DNA from: CAVVVS01 sp963751355
Lineage (GTDB): Bacteria; Bacteroidota; Ignavibacteria; Ignavibacteriales; Ignavibacteriaceae
Assembly: GCA_963751355.1 (NCBI GenBank)
Contig: CAVVVS010000080.1
Span: forward strand, 44,840-108,839
Reading direction: 5' to 3'
DNA length: 64,000 nt
Position numbers and translations under genes: made by a program. This document shows positions 27,266 through 35,629 of this stretch, piece after piece. The notes under the pieces are model-generated. The model saw nothing but the letters and a program-made list of their open reading frames with translations, was not told where the DNA came from and did not search any database. Every line of letters starts with the position of its first letter. Within the stretch, counting starts at the first letter, position 1.

Positions 27266-27910
27266 CTAAAAAATATATGTTATTCCGAGTCTAACCCCTG
27301 CGGAAAATGAACTAAGACTAACCTTTTTACCGTTATTGACTATATAGTTATTCCCGTTTTTCGGCTCACCATTTATATCATATCTTATGTCCCCGCCTAA
27401 ACTCACATAAAAATTACCGCTTAGCAGAGTGTTCCCTTCCGCTCTCAAAATTAATCCGTAGCCTACTGATCGGTAATTATATGTTTTCGTAAGAATTGGT
27501 TTTGTTTCATGTACAGAAGAAAACCTTAAACCTAAGCCGCCTCCGAATTTAAATTTATAACCCTTTCCTTGCAGCACATAATAATTTAATACTGACGGCA
27601 TAAAAATATTATAAGCAAACTCATATTTGGTCGGGAAAAAAGTGTAGGTAAATGAATTGATTAAATATCCTAACTCAAAGCCTACCTGGTAATGTTTATT
27701 TACAAGATAGCCCGCTTCCGCCGAAAATTCTATAGCAGAATTAAAACTGTTTAACTGGTTACCAGCCGGGGCATAACTTTGGTTAATGTAATCAACGAGT
27801 GAGGGCATGCTTGCATAGTCAATTCCCATACTTGCTCTCAATTCATACTGTGAAAACGAAGGTTTTGAAACGACTATTAATAACAATATGGTAAATAAAA
27901 ATTTCTTCAT
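27266..27910 (-). CDS. Outer-membrane beta-barrel protein
   Basis: 214 residues with a signal peptide (about 1-20, ending KPSFSQ). The rest is alternating aromatic/hydrophobic strands with glycine turns (GFELGYLINSFTYTFF, YKFKFGGGLGLRFSS), and it ends with a hydrophobic strand and terminal Phe (RLGITYIF), the outer-membrane insertion signal. About eight strands. Function unknown. It overlaps the flippase gene by four bases. Confidence 0.8.
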   Translation of the reverse strand: MKKFLFTILLLIVVSKPSFSQYELRASMGIDYASMPSLVDYINQSYAPAGNQLNSFNSAIEFSAEAGYLVNKHYQVGFELGYLINSFTYTFFPTKYEFAYNIFMPSVLNYYVLQGKGYKFKFGGGLGLRFSSVHETKPILTKTYNYRSVGYGLILRAEGNTLLSGNFYVSLGGDIRYDINGEPKNGNNYIVNNGKKVSLSSFSAGVRLGITYIF

Positions 27911-28971
27911 AATTCTTCCAGATCTGTTTCTACTACTTTAATTAGTTTGTCGTGCTGTTTGTTCAGTAAAAAGAAAAACAATAATCCGCTGATTATGAAT
28001 AAAACATAAGAAATAATATGAGTAAGAAAAGCATAAGCAAGACTTATTGCATCGCCGAAACCAAACAGCAATACCAAAGCAGCTTTGGTAAGTGCATGAT
28101 ATGAACCGGTTCCGCCGGGAGTAGGAATTACTACCCCGATAGCACTAATACTCATTAAAACCCAACCCATTTCGAAATTAACATGTTTAATATTTTGCAT
28201 TCCGAGTGTAAAAAATCCGATGTAAGAAGTTAATGCATACACTAACATAATGGAAACACTGAGAATAATCACCCACAAATAATTTTTGAACCCTTTTAAA
28301 CTGGCAAAACCGGTAGTAAGCATATCAAAAATATATGCAACTTTTTGGGCGATTTTTTCGGAAAATTTGCCTAAAAATTTAATTATAAATCCATAAAATT
28401 TCTCTTTATACTTTATGGTAAAATAAAAGAATAATATCATTAGAAATATAAAGAAGGTGGTAATGTATAAAGTATCTTTAAGCCACGTAAACTTATCATA
28501 AAGGCTTTCACTCCAAATTAAAACAGAAACAAAAACAGTTAAGCCTAAAAATATTATATCGATTACTCTTTCCACTATTACCGTTCCGAACATAGCAGAA
28601 CGTGAAAGTTTTTCCCATTTGCCGATAAGAACAGCCCTGGATACTTCTCCAAGCCTGGGGACAACACAATTGACCCCGTACCCGACCATTAATGAACCGA
28701 ACAAATTCATTAAAGATGTATCTTTTTTAACGGAACGTAAGATTATTTTCCATCTTAAAGCTCTTAACCAGTGCGCAAACACCAGCGATATGATAAAAAT
28801 AATTATCCAGAAAACAGACGCATTCGATAAATAAACCAATACCTTATTGAGATCGACATCGTAAAAAGCAATATAAAGGAAAACCGCACTCAATCCGAAT
28901 GAAGCTAAATACTTAAAAATTGATTCTATCTTAAACGGTTTTCTTTTGCTATCTGAGATCAATAATATCAC
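27907..28971 (-). CDS. Flippase-like membrane protein (LPG synthase TM-region family, UPF0104)
   Basis: 354 residues, about eight helices. Family signatures are HWLRALRWKIILR near residue 67, GYGVNCVVPRLGEVSRAVLI near 94-115 and VVIPTPGGTGSYHALTKAAL near 280. These proteins correspond to the flippase half of MprF. The start overlaps the end of the LolA-like gene by 23 bases and the end overlaps the barrel gene by four, so translation is coupled. An unlinked synthase-like half lies at 21693-22682. Confidence 0.85.
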   Translation of the reverse strand: MILLISDSKRKPFKIESIFKYLASFGLSAVFLYIAFYDVDLNKVLVYLSNASVFWIIIFIISLVFAHWLRALRWKIILRSVKKDTSLMNLFGSLMVGYGVNCVVPRLGEVSRAVLIGKWEKLSRSAMFGTVIVERVIDIIFLGLTVFVSVLIWSESLYDKFTWLKDTLYITTFFIFLMILFFYFTIKYKEKFYGFIIKFLGKFSEKIAQKVAYIFDMLTTGFASLKGFKNYLWVIILSVSIMLVYALTSYIGFFTLGMQNIKHVNFEMGWVLMSISAIGVVIPTPGGTGSYHALTKAALVLLFGFGDAISLAYAFLTHIISYVLFIISGLLFFFLLNKQHDKLIKVVETDLEEL

Positions 28972-29554
28972 TTCCTTTTGGTGGGGAAAACTTAAAATTA
29001 GAGTTAGATAAACCCTGGTTCAGCTTATAATGTGAGAAGCGAATTCCCATCCGGATATTATTTGCATCCGTCAACTCAATTTTATCAATTAAATTCGAAT
29101 CAGTCAGCCATATTTTTGCTTCTTTGAAGTTCAATTGATTATTCTTCGGTATCAATACCAGCACTGTTGAATCATTATCCGTTTGCAACGTAACATCACA
29201 TTCAGAAGGGATATCGTTAATAAAGCTGCTAATTGAAAAGATAGAAGGATTTGTACTATCATATGAACTGATGATAGTTTTATTTTGATTTTTATTATAG
29301 TTCCAGTTCGTTTTGCCGTTAGAAATAATAGTAACATTTTTAAATTCGATTTTGAGTTTGTTCTCTTTCTTGTAAAAAATAGTTCCCGAAAGATTAGTTT
29401 TGCCGTTAGATGTTTGTATAAATTCGGCAGTTAAGTCGGTAAGCGAATTAAATCTTTTTTGTAAAGAATTCATAAGTGAATCTGCCCCGTTTGAAGCGAA
29501 CACCGAAATGGACATGAACACTAGTGAAAATATTAAAACTGCCGTTTTTTTCAT
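28949..29554 (-). CDS. LolA-like outer-membrane lipoprotein carrier protein
   Basis: 201 residues, signal peptide 1-20 (MSISVFAS). The start of the mature domain (LTDLTAEFIQTSNGKTNLSGTIFYKKENKLKIEFK) and ISNGKTNWNYNKNQN match the LolA fold, an open beta-barrel that shuttles lipoproteins or other lipids across the periplasm. First gene of the overlapping envelope cluster. Stand-alone LolA-like proteins also serve other lipid carriers, so the cargo is not certain. Confidence 0.85.
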   Translation of the reverse strand: MKKTAVLIFSLVFMSISVFASNGADSLMNSLQKRFNSLTDLTAEFIQTSNGKTNLSGTIFYKKENKLKIEFKNVTIISNGKTNWNYNKNQNKTIISSYDSTNPSIFSISSFINDIPSECDVTLQTDNDSTVLVLIPKNNQLNFKEAKIWLTDSNLIDKIELTDANNIRMGIRFSHYKLNQGLSNSNFKFSPPKGSDIIDLR

Positions 29555-29711
29555 ATTAATCTATTTCTAATAATCAAAATAAGTGCAAATTTATGAATAA
29601 TTGAGGATATAAAAAATTGAAAAACTACTGTATCAATAATATTCAAATAAACATTACTGCCTTCTAAAATAAATTTATATTATTATACAAATAAAGAAGT
29701 TTGGGGCCTTA

Positions 29712-30671
29712 TCAAATAATTTTTGCCGGCTCTATATCGTTAATTTTACTGAGATCTATTGTCGTTATATCAATATCTCCCTCTATAAAAATACTTTTAA
29801 ATTTATATCCAAACATCACTTCATCAAATTTATACGACATTCGCGAATGCACTGATTGTGAAAATGTATCATCAAAACCTTTTAGAAGAATTAAAAATTC
29901 CGCATCCGATTCAGTCAATTTCTCTTTCGTAATTTCAAATAAAGGACTATCCTGATCGATTGGATGAACAACTGTCCAGCTCAACGAGAAAAAGCTCACT
30001 TTTGTCCGCTCGAGTGATAGTTCGTAAAATTTCCTTTCTTTGCTTCCGTTGATAATTTCTTTACGTGACAGCATTACTTTAATTTCCACGTCTATTAGCT
30101 GATTTTTACGGGTATTTGCTAATCTAAACTCAAAAGCTGTTGTATCCCGGTACGGTGCTATGAGCGCATTTTTACTATAAATAAGTTTGGCATTCGGACG
30201 TGAAAATCTTCCGTATAAAAGCCCTGTTGCCAAAGCAAATCCCATCAATCCGGAGAGTGACTCAAAGGAGGCGATTAATTCCGCCCAAAACCCGGCCGGA
30301 TTGATTCTGCCGTAACCGACGGTAGTAAAGGTTTGAACGCTAAAAAAGAATGAATCCAGGAAGCGATCAAGCGGAGCGACTCCTCGTATTCCTTCAAGAT
30401 GCTGTGTGCCGATAATTAAATATAAAACCGCAAAAAATAGGTTTATCCCGATATATGCTAATACCACGATGGTATTAAATCGCAGCCATGACATCGTAAG
30501 TAAAGAATGGTAAAAGCTGAGTGATTCTTTGAAGGACAATCCTTTTTTGTCGACGTTAAAACTGCCGTCTCGGTTTATTAATCTCTTCCCCTGATTTGAA
30601 ACTTTCGTTCCGAAACCGAGATCTTTGTACTCCTCTTCATTATTGAATGAATTTTTCTTCTTTTTTAACAA
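29712..30671 (-). CDS. Inward-rectifier (Kir/KirBac-type) potassium channel
   Basis: 319 residues. TM1 (about 66-88), a pore helix and the K+ selectivity filter TVGYG (117-121 in FTTVGYGRINP), TM2 (about 128-150) ending in the gate region, then a cytoplasmic Ig-like beta domain of about 150 residues (from FSRPNAKLIYSKNALIAPY). This is the bacterial KirBac architecture. Gating by lipids or pH is known for the family and cannot be read here. Its promoter should lie in the repeat-bearing gap to the right. Confidence 0.93.
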   Translation of the reverse strand: MLKKKKNSFNNEEEYKDLGFGTKVSNQGKRLINRDGSFNVDKKGLSFKESLSFYHSLLTMSWLRFNTIVVLAYIGINLFFAVLYLIIGTQHLEGIRGVAPLDRFLDSFFFSVQTFTTVGYGRINPAGFWAELIASFESLSGLMGFALATGLLYGRFSRPNAKLIYSKNALIAPYRDTTAFEFRLANTRKNQLIDVEIKVMLSRKEIINGSKERKFYELSLERTKVSFFSLSWTVVHPIDQDSPLFEITKEKLTESDAEFLILLKGFDDTFSQSVHSRMSYKFDEVMFGYKFKSIFIEGDIDITTIDLSKINDIEPAKII

Positions 30672-30715
30672 ATTACTCTACCTCAGAATATTATATTTTC
30701 TACCAAATAGCTTAT

Positions 30716-30831
30716 CTGTCATATCAAAGGAGTTATCTAGTGAGCCCCATGTGCCTATAATGTATATTTTTTAGAATTGTGAGATTTCTCCTTTCGATAG
30801 AAATGACAGTAGATTAACATATTTATTTTGC
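30716..30831. mobile_element. Non-autonomous MITE-like element, copy 1
   Basis: This 116-bp element is collinear without gaps with 60609-60724; I count roughly 85 of 116 matching positions by eye. It starts CTGTCAT, has an inner ATGACAG at 30803-30809 that mirrors the start, shares TTTTTTNGAATTGTGAGAT, and ends ATTTATTTTGC. No open frame. It lies between divergent genes and may carry the promoter region of the Kir gene. Confidence 0.75.
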
Positions 30832-31070
30832 GTAGGCTCGATTAATAATGAACTGTTAAAAGTATTCGGTAGATAAGAAAACCCACAATTAAATTTACAC
30901 ACAAGATTTCATTAATTCATTATTTTTTAGGCGGCACTACAGTTTTTCACAAAGCAGAAATTAATGTTCCATCTTAAAACAGCCTTTTGATAGCCCAAAT
31001 AAATTAGTGCTCATTGTTAAATTGTTAGGATTATCTTAGAGTAAGATCAAAAATTTTCCGACCGGATAAT

Positions 31071-31319
31071 TCAATCTTGCAGTTTCAACCAGATAAATTC
31101 CTCATCGATGACAAAACCCAATTTAGTAAACAATTGCATAGCAGGCTTATTGTTTGCTTCTACCTGTGCAAACGGCATTCTTCCCTACGAACAAATTTGA
31201 TTGACTAAAGATATTACTATTTCCGTGCCGTAACCTTTTCCCCTAAATTCGTCCAGTACATTGAGTGAACCGATTGCTCCGTCATCATGTGTTAAACCCC
31301 AGGCTACTAATCTATCAAA
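31071..31319 (-). pseudogene. Truncated GNAT acetyltransferase remnant
   Basis: The minus strand reads DRLVAWGLTHDDGAIGSL, VLDEFRGKGYGTEIVISL, then an in-frame TAG at 31185-31187, then MPFAQVEANNKPAMQLFT and LGFVIDEEFIWLKL with a stop at 31071. R-G-K-G-Y-G is the acetyl-CoA loop and N-N-K-P-A-M-Q-L-F the usual GNAT C-terminal helix. The N-terminal half is missing and one stop interrupts the rest, so the gene is dead. Confidence 0.8.
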
Positions 31320-31394
31320 GAAAGATTTATTATATTTAAGTAGTTGTAAGAAATATTTTATTTACAGTTTTGATTTTAAATCGGGGAGTTAAAA

Positions 31395-32360
31395 ATGAAA
31401 TCCGTGTTAATCATTTTATCCGTAATAGCTATTGCTTTTCCTTGCGATAAAACTGTCGCTCAAACTAACTCTTTAAATGATTCGATTCTTAGACATGAAT
31501 TTAACTTAGGCGGTGAACGTACGAAAGAAGAACAATTTTTTATAATGCAGACAACATTTATTAACTATCAGCTTAACGGAAAACGTGCAGGACATAATAC
31601 ATACAAATTATTCCTTAAATATACTCCTGCTTCAATCAGCGGCAAAGAGTATGATGAATACACATGTACAAAATTTGTAATAAACTTAAACGATACTTCC
31701 GTGGTTTCAATACCGGCATTGAAGGATTGGACATATAAATTTAAACGTTCAAACGGAGACATTGATGAAAAAGGACAGGTTCTCGGTATTGACCACGCTA
31801 AATTTGAAAATCTCATCGACAGTAAAGGTAACTCTATCCAGCAGGTTCAGGCTTATTTGATCTACAATACTTTTATTGATTTTCATAGTTTCTGCGACAT
31901 TTTTGCCGATAGAACTTTTAAAGGGAAAGGAATTCAGGATCTAAGAAAGATCGGGCAAAAAATAATTCATGAAAGTGCCAATTCGGAGCCGCCGGTTAAC
32001 TTAGGGAGTAATATTGCCAAGGGCTCTTACTTTAAAAACGGAGAAATAACTTTACTTCTAAAAGGAGTAAGCCTGGTAAATGATAAAACTTGTGCATTAG
32101 TCGGATTCGATTCGGGAGAAAGTTCGTTCTATATGAAAATGAATGTTGCAAAGGACTTGGAGATTCAGACAATCGGCAGTTCCCACTATAAAGGTGATCT
32201 TTATATTGATATGAAATCTAATTGGGTGCAAAAAGTTATTATGGATGAGTTTGTGCTTTCGGAAACAAAGTTACCGTTCCCGCCTAATAAAATTAATTCC
32301 GCAACCGAGAGGAATACCGTAATTGAGAATGTAAGTAAAGAGAAATTTTCTGAAGATTAA
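31395..32360 (+). CDS. Secreted protein of unknown function
   Basis: 321 residues with a signal peptide (about 1-22, FPCDKTVAQ). No family recognised. The mature part is mixed alpha/beta, rich in polar strands (YKLFLKYTPASISGKEYDE), with cysteines at about 77 (YTCTKF), 168 (SFCDIF) and 226 (KTCALV) and no sorting domain, so it is probably periplasmic. GGGGAG precedes the ATG. It is flanked on both sides by decayed genes (GNAT and methyltransferase remnants). Confidence 0.7.
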   Translation: MKSVLIILSVIAIAFPCDKTVAQTNSLNDSILRHEFNLGGERTKEEQFFIMQTTFINYQLNGKRAGHNTYKLFLKYTPASISGKEYDEYTCTKFVINLNDTSVVSIPALKDWTYKFKRSNGDIDEKGQVLGIDHAKFENLIDSKGNSIQQVQAYLIYNTFIDFHSFCDIFADRTFKGKGIQDLRKIGQKIIHESANSEPPVNLGSNIAKGSYFKNGEITLLLKGVSLVNDKTCALVGFDSGESSFYMKMNVAKDLEIQTIGSSHYKGDLYIDMKSNWVQKVIMDEFVLSETKLPFPPNKINSATERNTVIENVSKEKFSED

Positions 32361-32600
32361 AAAGTAGTACTTTATTTAGTAAAACTCAGGATTTTTTGCA
32401 ACGTGCATTATTTCATCTTTCTTTACCTTGTGGAAATAACTTTCCTCTTAAAGATTTGTATTAGTTAAAATTGTCACTTAAATACTTCGAATTTTTTTGT
32501 TCATAATACTATTTTGTGATGAAACAAAAAAACTTATCTTTCATTTAAAATATTCTCTCCAGCTATTCGTCTTAAATAATAGAAGTACGAACAGAGTTAA

Positions 32601-32810
32601 TGGCAAAAAATTAAAGAACTATTAAAACCGGGGGGAACAATATTAATTGCTCTTCAGCCCCGGTATGCAAAATCGAATGAGCAGGTTAGGAGGATCGGTG
32701 ATAAAACTAAACTGCTGTTTTTAAAAGCGGGTTTTCAAAAGCCGGAAATAAAATTCAAGGAAATGAAACATGTGGACTGTTTTTGTGTGACCGGTAAGAA
32801 AGCAGTGTAA
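32601..32810 (+). pseudogene. C-terminal remnant of a SAM-dependent methyltransferase
   Basis: Reads WQKIKELLKPGGTILIAL, QPRYAKSNEQVRRIGDK, LFLKAGFQKPEIKFKEM, HVDCFCVTGKKAV then stop (70 codons). LLKPGG-I-I is the post-motif of class I methyltransferases, and the ending F-x-V-x-G-x-K is also typical. A TAA lies immediately upstream in frame and no N-terminal SAM motif can be found in the gap, so only the C-terminal third remains. Confidence 0.75.
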
Positions 32811-32900
32811 TGATTTGAATTATGTCTGCAATATTATTAGAAGCGCCTTTATGTTGTAATCAAAAATTGATCTGAAAAACACAAAGGCGCAAATAACTAA

Positions 32901-33461
32901 TTACTTGTTTGCAGCGAAATTAATATCTAATCCCTTATCTTTAATTATAGCTTCAAGAAGTTTATCGAGACGACCTTCTATTTGCACAATGACCAACTCC
33001 TCGTGATTCAGGGAAACCACGTACATATCCGATAATTTCCCAAGAGAATTTTGCCTGACATAAACAGTGGCAATTTCTCCGTGATCGCAGCTCTTTACAA
33101 TATACTGGTAACCCTGTCCATTCATTTGGTGATCGATCTTTTTGATTACCGCAAAACCGGAATTGTAATGATTCTTTGGGCTGTTATTGTACACCCCGAT
33201 TTGAACTCTGGAGACACAATTGAGAATTTCATTGACATCCACTTCGTGATTGTGTCCTTTATTAAATTTAACCGCAACTCTTGCTACCGAAAGTCCTACT
33301 GCCCCGAGTGAAAATTCAATATTTCGTTGAAATCTCATGCCGGTAGAATTTATTATTTCATGTCTTAGACTTATAAAGTCGCCGTCAACACCTATGCAGC
33401 CGGTAATGAAAACGCTTGTAAAAAGTAACACACCGGTGATTAGAATCCATTTGGTTTTCAT
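32901..33461 (-). CDS. DUF4252-like lipoprotein of the sigma-factor operon
   Basis: 186 residues. Lipoprotein signal with Cys22 (FITGC). The C-terminal 80 residues (IATVYVRQNSLGKLSDMYVVSL, ELVIVQIEGRLDKLLEAI) parallel the second half of the DUF4252 protein encoded next to it. Fourth and last gene of the operon, 12 bases after its neighbour. Function unknown; the position suggests an envelope product made under the ECF sigma factor. Confidence 0.75.
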   Translation of the reverse strand: MKTKWILITGVLLFTSVFITGCIGVDGDFISLRHEIINSTGMRFQRNIEFSLGAVGLSVARVAVKFNKGHNHEVDVNEILNCVSRVQIGVYNNSPKNHYNSGFAVIKKIDHQMNGQGYQYIVKSCDHGEIATVYVRQNSLGKLSDMYVVSLNHEELVIVQIEGRLDKLLEAIIKDKGLDINFAANK

Positions 33462-33473
33462 GATATTGCTCCC

Positions 33474-34028
33474 TTACTTGTCTTTTATTTTTTTTAGTTC
33501 GGGAATATCAAATTTATCGCTTAATTTACCGATTGTTTCCAGGTTTATCTTTCCTACAATGTTTATAAATGCAGCCTCTCCGTCCTTCTCGAAAGTGGTT
33601 ACAACCAGACCGTCAATATTACTATCACTACCCGATTTGATATAAACATTGGTTACGGCGCCGTTCTCTCTGACCTTTACAATCCTGCTCCAATTTTTAG
33701 AAGTAAGGTTTTTATCCACTTCATCTATTCTTAGTGTAATTGATTTGGCATCATTATCACTTACGTGAAATGAATTTACCCTGACAAGTTTTAATCCGCC
33801 TAATAAACTTGCAAGCTCAGGATCTTTTTTATCGGACATTTTCGCAACCATACCAAGAAGATTTTTCTCAATATATACTTCGGTAACATTATCCCCTTTT
33901 TCGAACTTAGTCAGATTTCCGAAATCAGCATAGCCCGGATCATTTGAGTAATCCTTTTTATCCTGTGCTAATGCATTTACCGATACCAATAATAAAACGG
34001 CTAAAAATATTTTGATTAAATTTCTCAT
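33474..34028 (-). CDS. DUF4252 domain-containing secreted protein
   Basis: 184 residues from the second ATG. The first possible ATG (34037) abuts AGGAGG (34043-34038) with no spacer, whereas the ATG at 34028 has a nine-base spacer, so it is the better start. Signal peptide ending NALAQ. The body is typical DUF4252: VTEVYIEKNLLGMVAKM, KNWSRIVKVRENGAVTNVYI, AAFINIVGKINLETIGKL. These small Bacteroidetes proteins occur with ECF sigma/anti-sigma pairs; biochemical role unknown. Confidence 0.85.
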   Translation of the reverse strand: MRNLIKIFLAVLLLVSVNALAQDKKDYSNDPGYADFGNLTKFEKGDNVTEVYIEKNLLGMVAKMSDKKDPELASLLGGLKLVRVNSFHVSDNDAKSITLRIDEVDKNLTSKNWSRIVKVRENGAVTNVYIKSGSDSNIDGLVVTTFEKDGEAAFINIVGKINLETIGKLSDKFDIPELKKIKDK

Positions 34029-34033
34029 TTCCT

Positions 34034-34585
34034 TCATCCTCCTTTGAATAGGTCGTTAATTATAGTGAAACTCTCATGCAGCGGCGGGGAAACTTTTTTA
34101 AGAAGTATTTGTGTAGCAAGGGTATATTTAGTTTCCTTGAATACTTTTCCCACCATCCCCAGAGATTCTTCAACCTGTTTTTGTGCCAATTCTACCTGAG
34201 CCTGTGAATAAGCCGGCTGCACATCCGGCTGCCTTATCAAAAGTACGGATACTAAAATTGCAATAACTACAACCGCCGCTGATGCAGAAAGTACCGGTCT
34301 TTTGAAAAAGAAACCCAGAGTTTCGATCCATGCCGAACCTGCTTTTTGCTCTCCTGTCCCGGTCACCTTGTCGGCCGTATTGACTATATATTCGGGACAT
34401 TTTTCTTCTCGCAATAATGCTAAGCTTTCTGCAGTCGACTTGTAGTCATTTAACAGTTCCTTAACCCGGGGATCCTTCCGGGCTGCAAGGTGAACACGTA
34501 TTTTTTCAGACAGTTTTGCATCTCCGTATGCAACGGAAATGATAGTGTCTAAAAACTCATCATTGATATTATGCTGTTGCTTCAT
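34034..34585 (-). CDS. Putative anti-sigma factor, single-pass membrane protein
   Basis: 183 residues: a cytoplasmic N-terminal helical domain (1-97), one membrane segment (about 98-117, SASAAVVVIAILVSVLLI) and a periplasmic tail of about 65 residues. This is the anti-sigma topology, without a clear ZAS HxxxCxxC motif (only Cys63 in REEKCPEY). The start lies inside the sigma gene (17-base overlap), the strongest evidence that it controls that sigma factor. Its last bases carry the ribosome binding site of the next gene. Confidence 0.8.
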   Translation of the reverse strand: MKQQHNINDEFLDTIISVAYGDAKLSEKIRVHLAARKDPRVKELLNDYKSTAESLALLREEKCPEYIVNTADKVTGTGEQKAGSAWIETLGFFFKRPVLSASAAVVVIAILVSVLLIRQPDVQPAYSQAQVELAQKQVEESLGMVGKVFKETKYTLATQILLKKVSPPLHESFTIINDLFKGG

Positions 34586-35102
34586 GTTTGTACTTTTTAA
34601 GATCTTCCTGTAATTTTCTTCTTGCGCGCAGCAGGTATACCCTAACGCTGTTTAGCGGTATGCCCATTACTTCGCTTATTTCCTTGTATTTCATTCCCTG
34701 CAATTCATACATTACAAAAGTACCTTTAAGATTTGCAGGTAGATTTTCTATGGCATCTTTAATTCTATTTTTCAAAAACTCCTGTCTGACTTTTATCTCC
34801 GGGTCAGTCAATTTATCACCCTCCGCAATTTTATCTTCAATGTCCGGATCAATATCTTTTTCACGTTTATTCATTACCTGCCGTTTTCTCAGGTAATCCA
34901 GACATAAATTGTGCGTCGTTTTCATTATCCATGCCGGTGCGGCTTTCATTTCAAATTTATCGATGTTTTTCCAGATCCTTATCATTACTTCCTGGGTAAC
35001 ATCATCCGCATCCATCCGGTTTCTTAACATGTAAAGAGCATAACCGTAAATTCTGTTCTTATGCTGCTTTAATAATAGTTTATATCGTACGGTATTTAAC
35101 AT
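34569..35102 (-). CDS. ECF-type RNA polymerase sigma factor
   Basis: 177 residues with sigma region 2 (YALYMLRNRMDADDVTQEVMIRIWKN, about 22-45) and region 4 (LKGTFVMYELQGMKYKEI followed by the HTH IPLNSVRVYLLRARRKL, about 125-165). No region 3, so group 4 (ECF). It heads a four-gene overlapping operon with its likely anti-sigma factor and two DUF4252-type envelope proteins. Such units sense envelope stress and usually autoregulate. Confidence 0.93.
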   Translation of the reverse strand: MLNTVRYKLLLKQHKNRIYGYALYMLRNRMDADDVTQEVMIRIWKNIDKFEMKAAPAWIMKTTHNLCLDYLRKRQVMNKREKDIDPDIEDKIAEGDKLTDPEIKVRQEFLKNRIKDAIENLPANLKGTFVMYELQGMKYKEISEVMGIPLNSVRVYLLRARRKLQEDLKKYKHEATA

Positions 35103-35629
35103 GTCTTCTGCCTTAAAGACGAAAACTGATTTAAAATAGTTACAATCAAAATCTTATTTAATAGTTGCAATAATTTTCCAATAATCTAATTTTATTATAA
35201 AATCGCAGCCAATGAAGTATTTAAATTCATGTAATAAAATGAGTTCTCAATATTATTATATTGTTATTTACTTATGACTATATTACTTTCTAAGAACTTT
35301 TGTTAGACATTTTGTGTGTACGGTTATATTGTGAGATGAATGGTATTGGTTTTGTTAATCTACAAATATTGAAATTGATTTACCGGGAATTTGTATAAGA
35401 GCACTCTTTCCCCAAAGAACATTTTCTAAAGATTAGTAAGATGAAGAACTATAATTCACATTTAAAATTTTATCCTCTGTGATTATCAGTGTTCCATTGA
35501 TTTCATAAATTAAATAAACTAATTGTTATTAATCCGCTTCAATACACTACTTTAGTTCAACATTTTGTATTTTATAAAATAAAAACATTTTAATTCGAAT
35601 TAAAAAATTGAAAACAAAACACTAAATTC
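35103..35629. other. Intergenic gap between divergent genes
   Basis: 527 bp, AT-rich. It should hold the promoters of the sigma operon and of the nuclease gene. No strong hairpin, RNA or gene remnant was seen. Confidence 0.5.
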
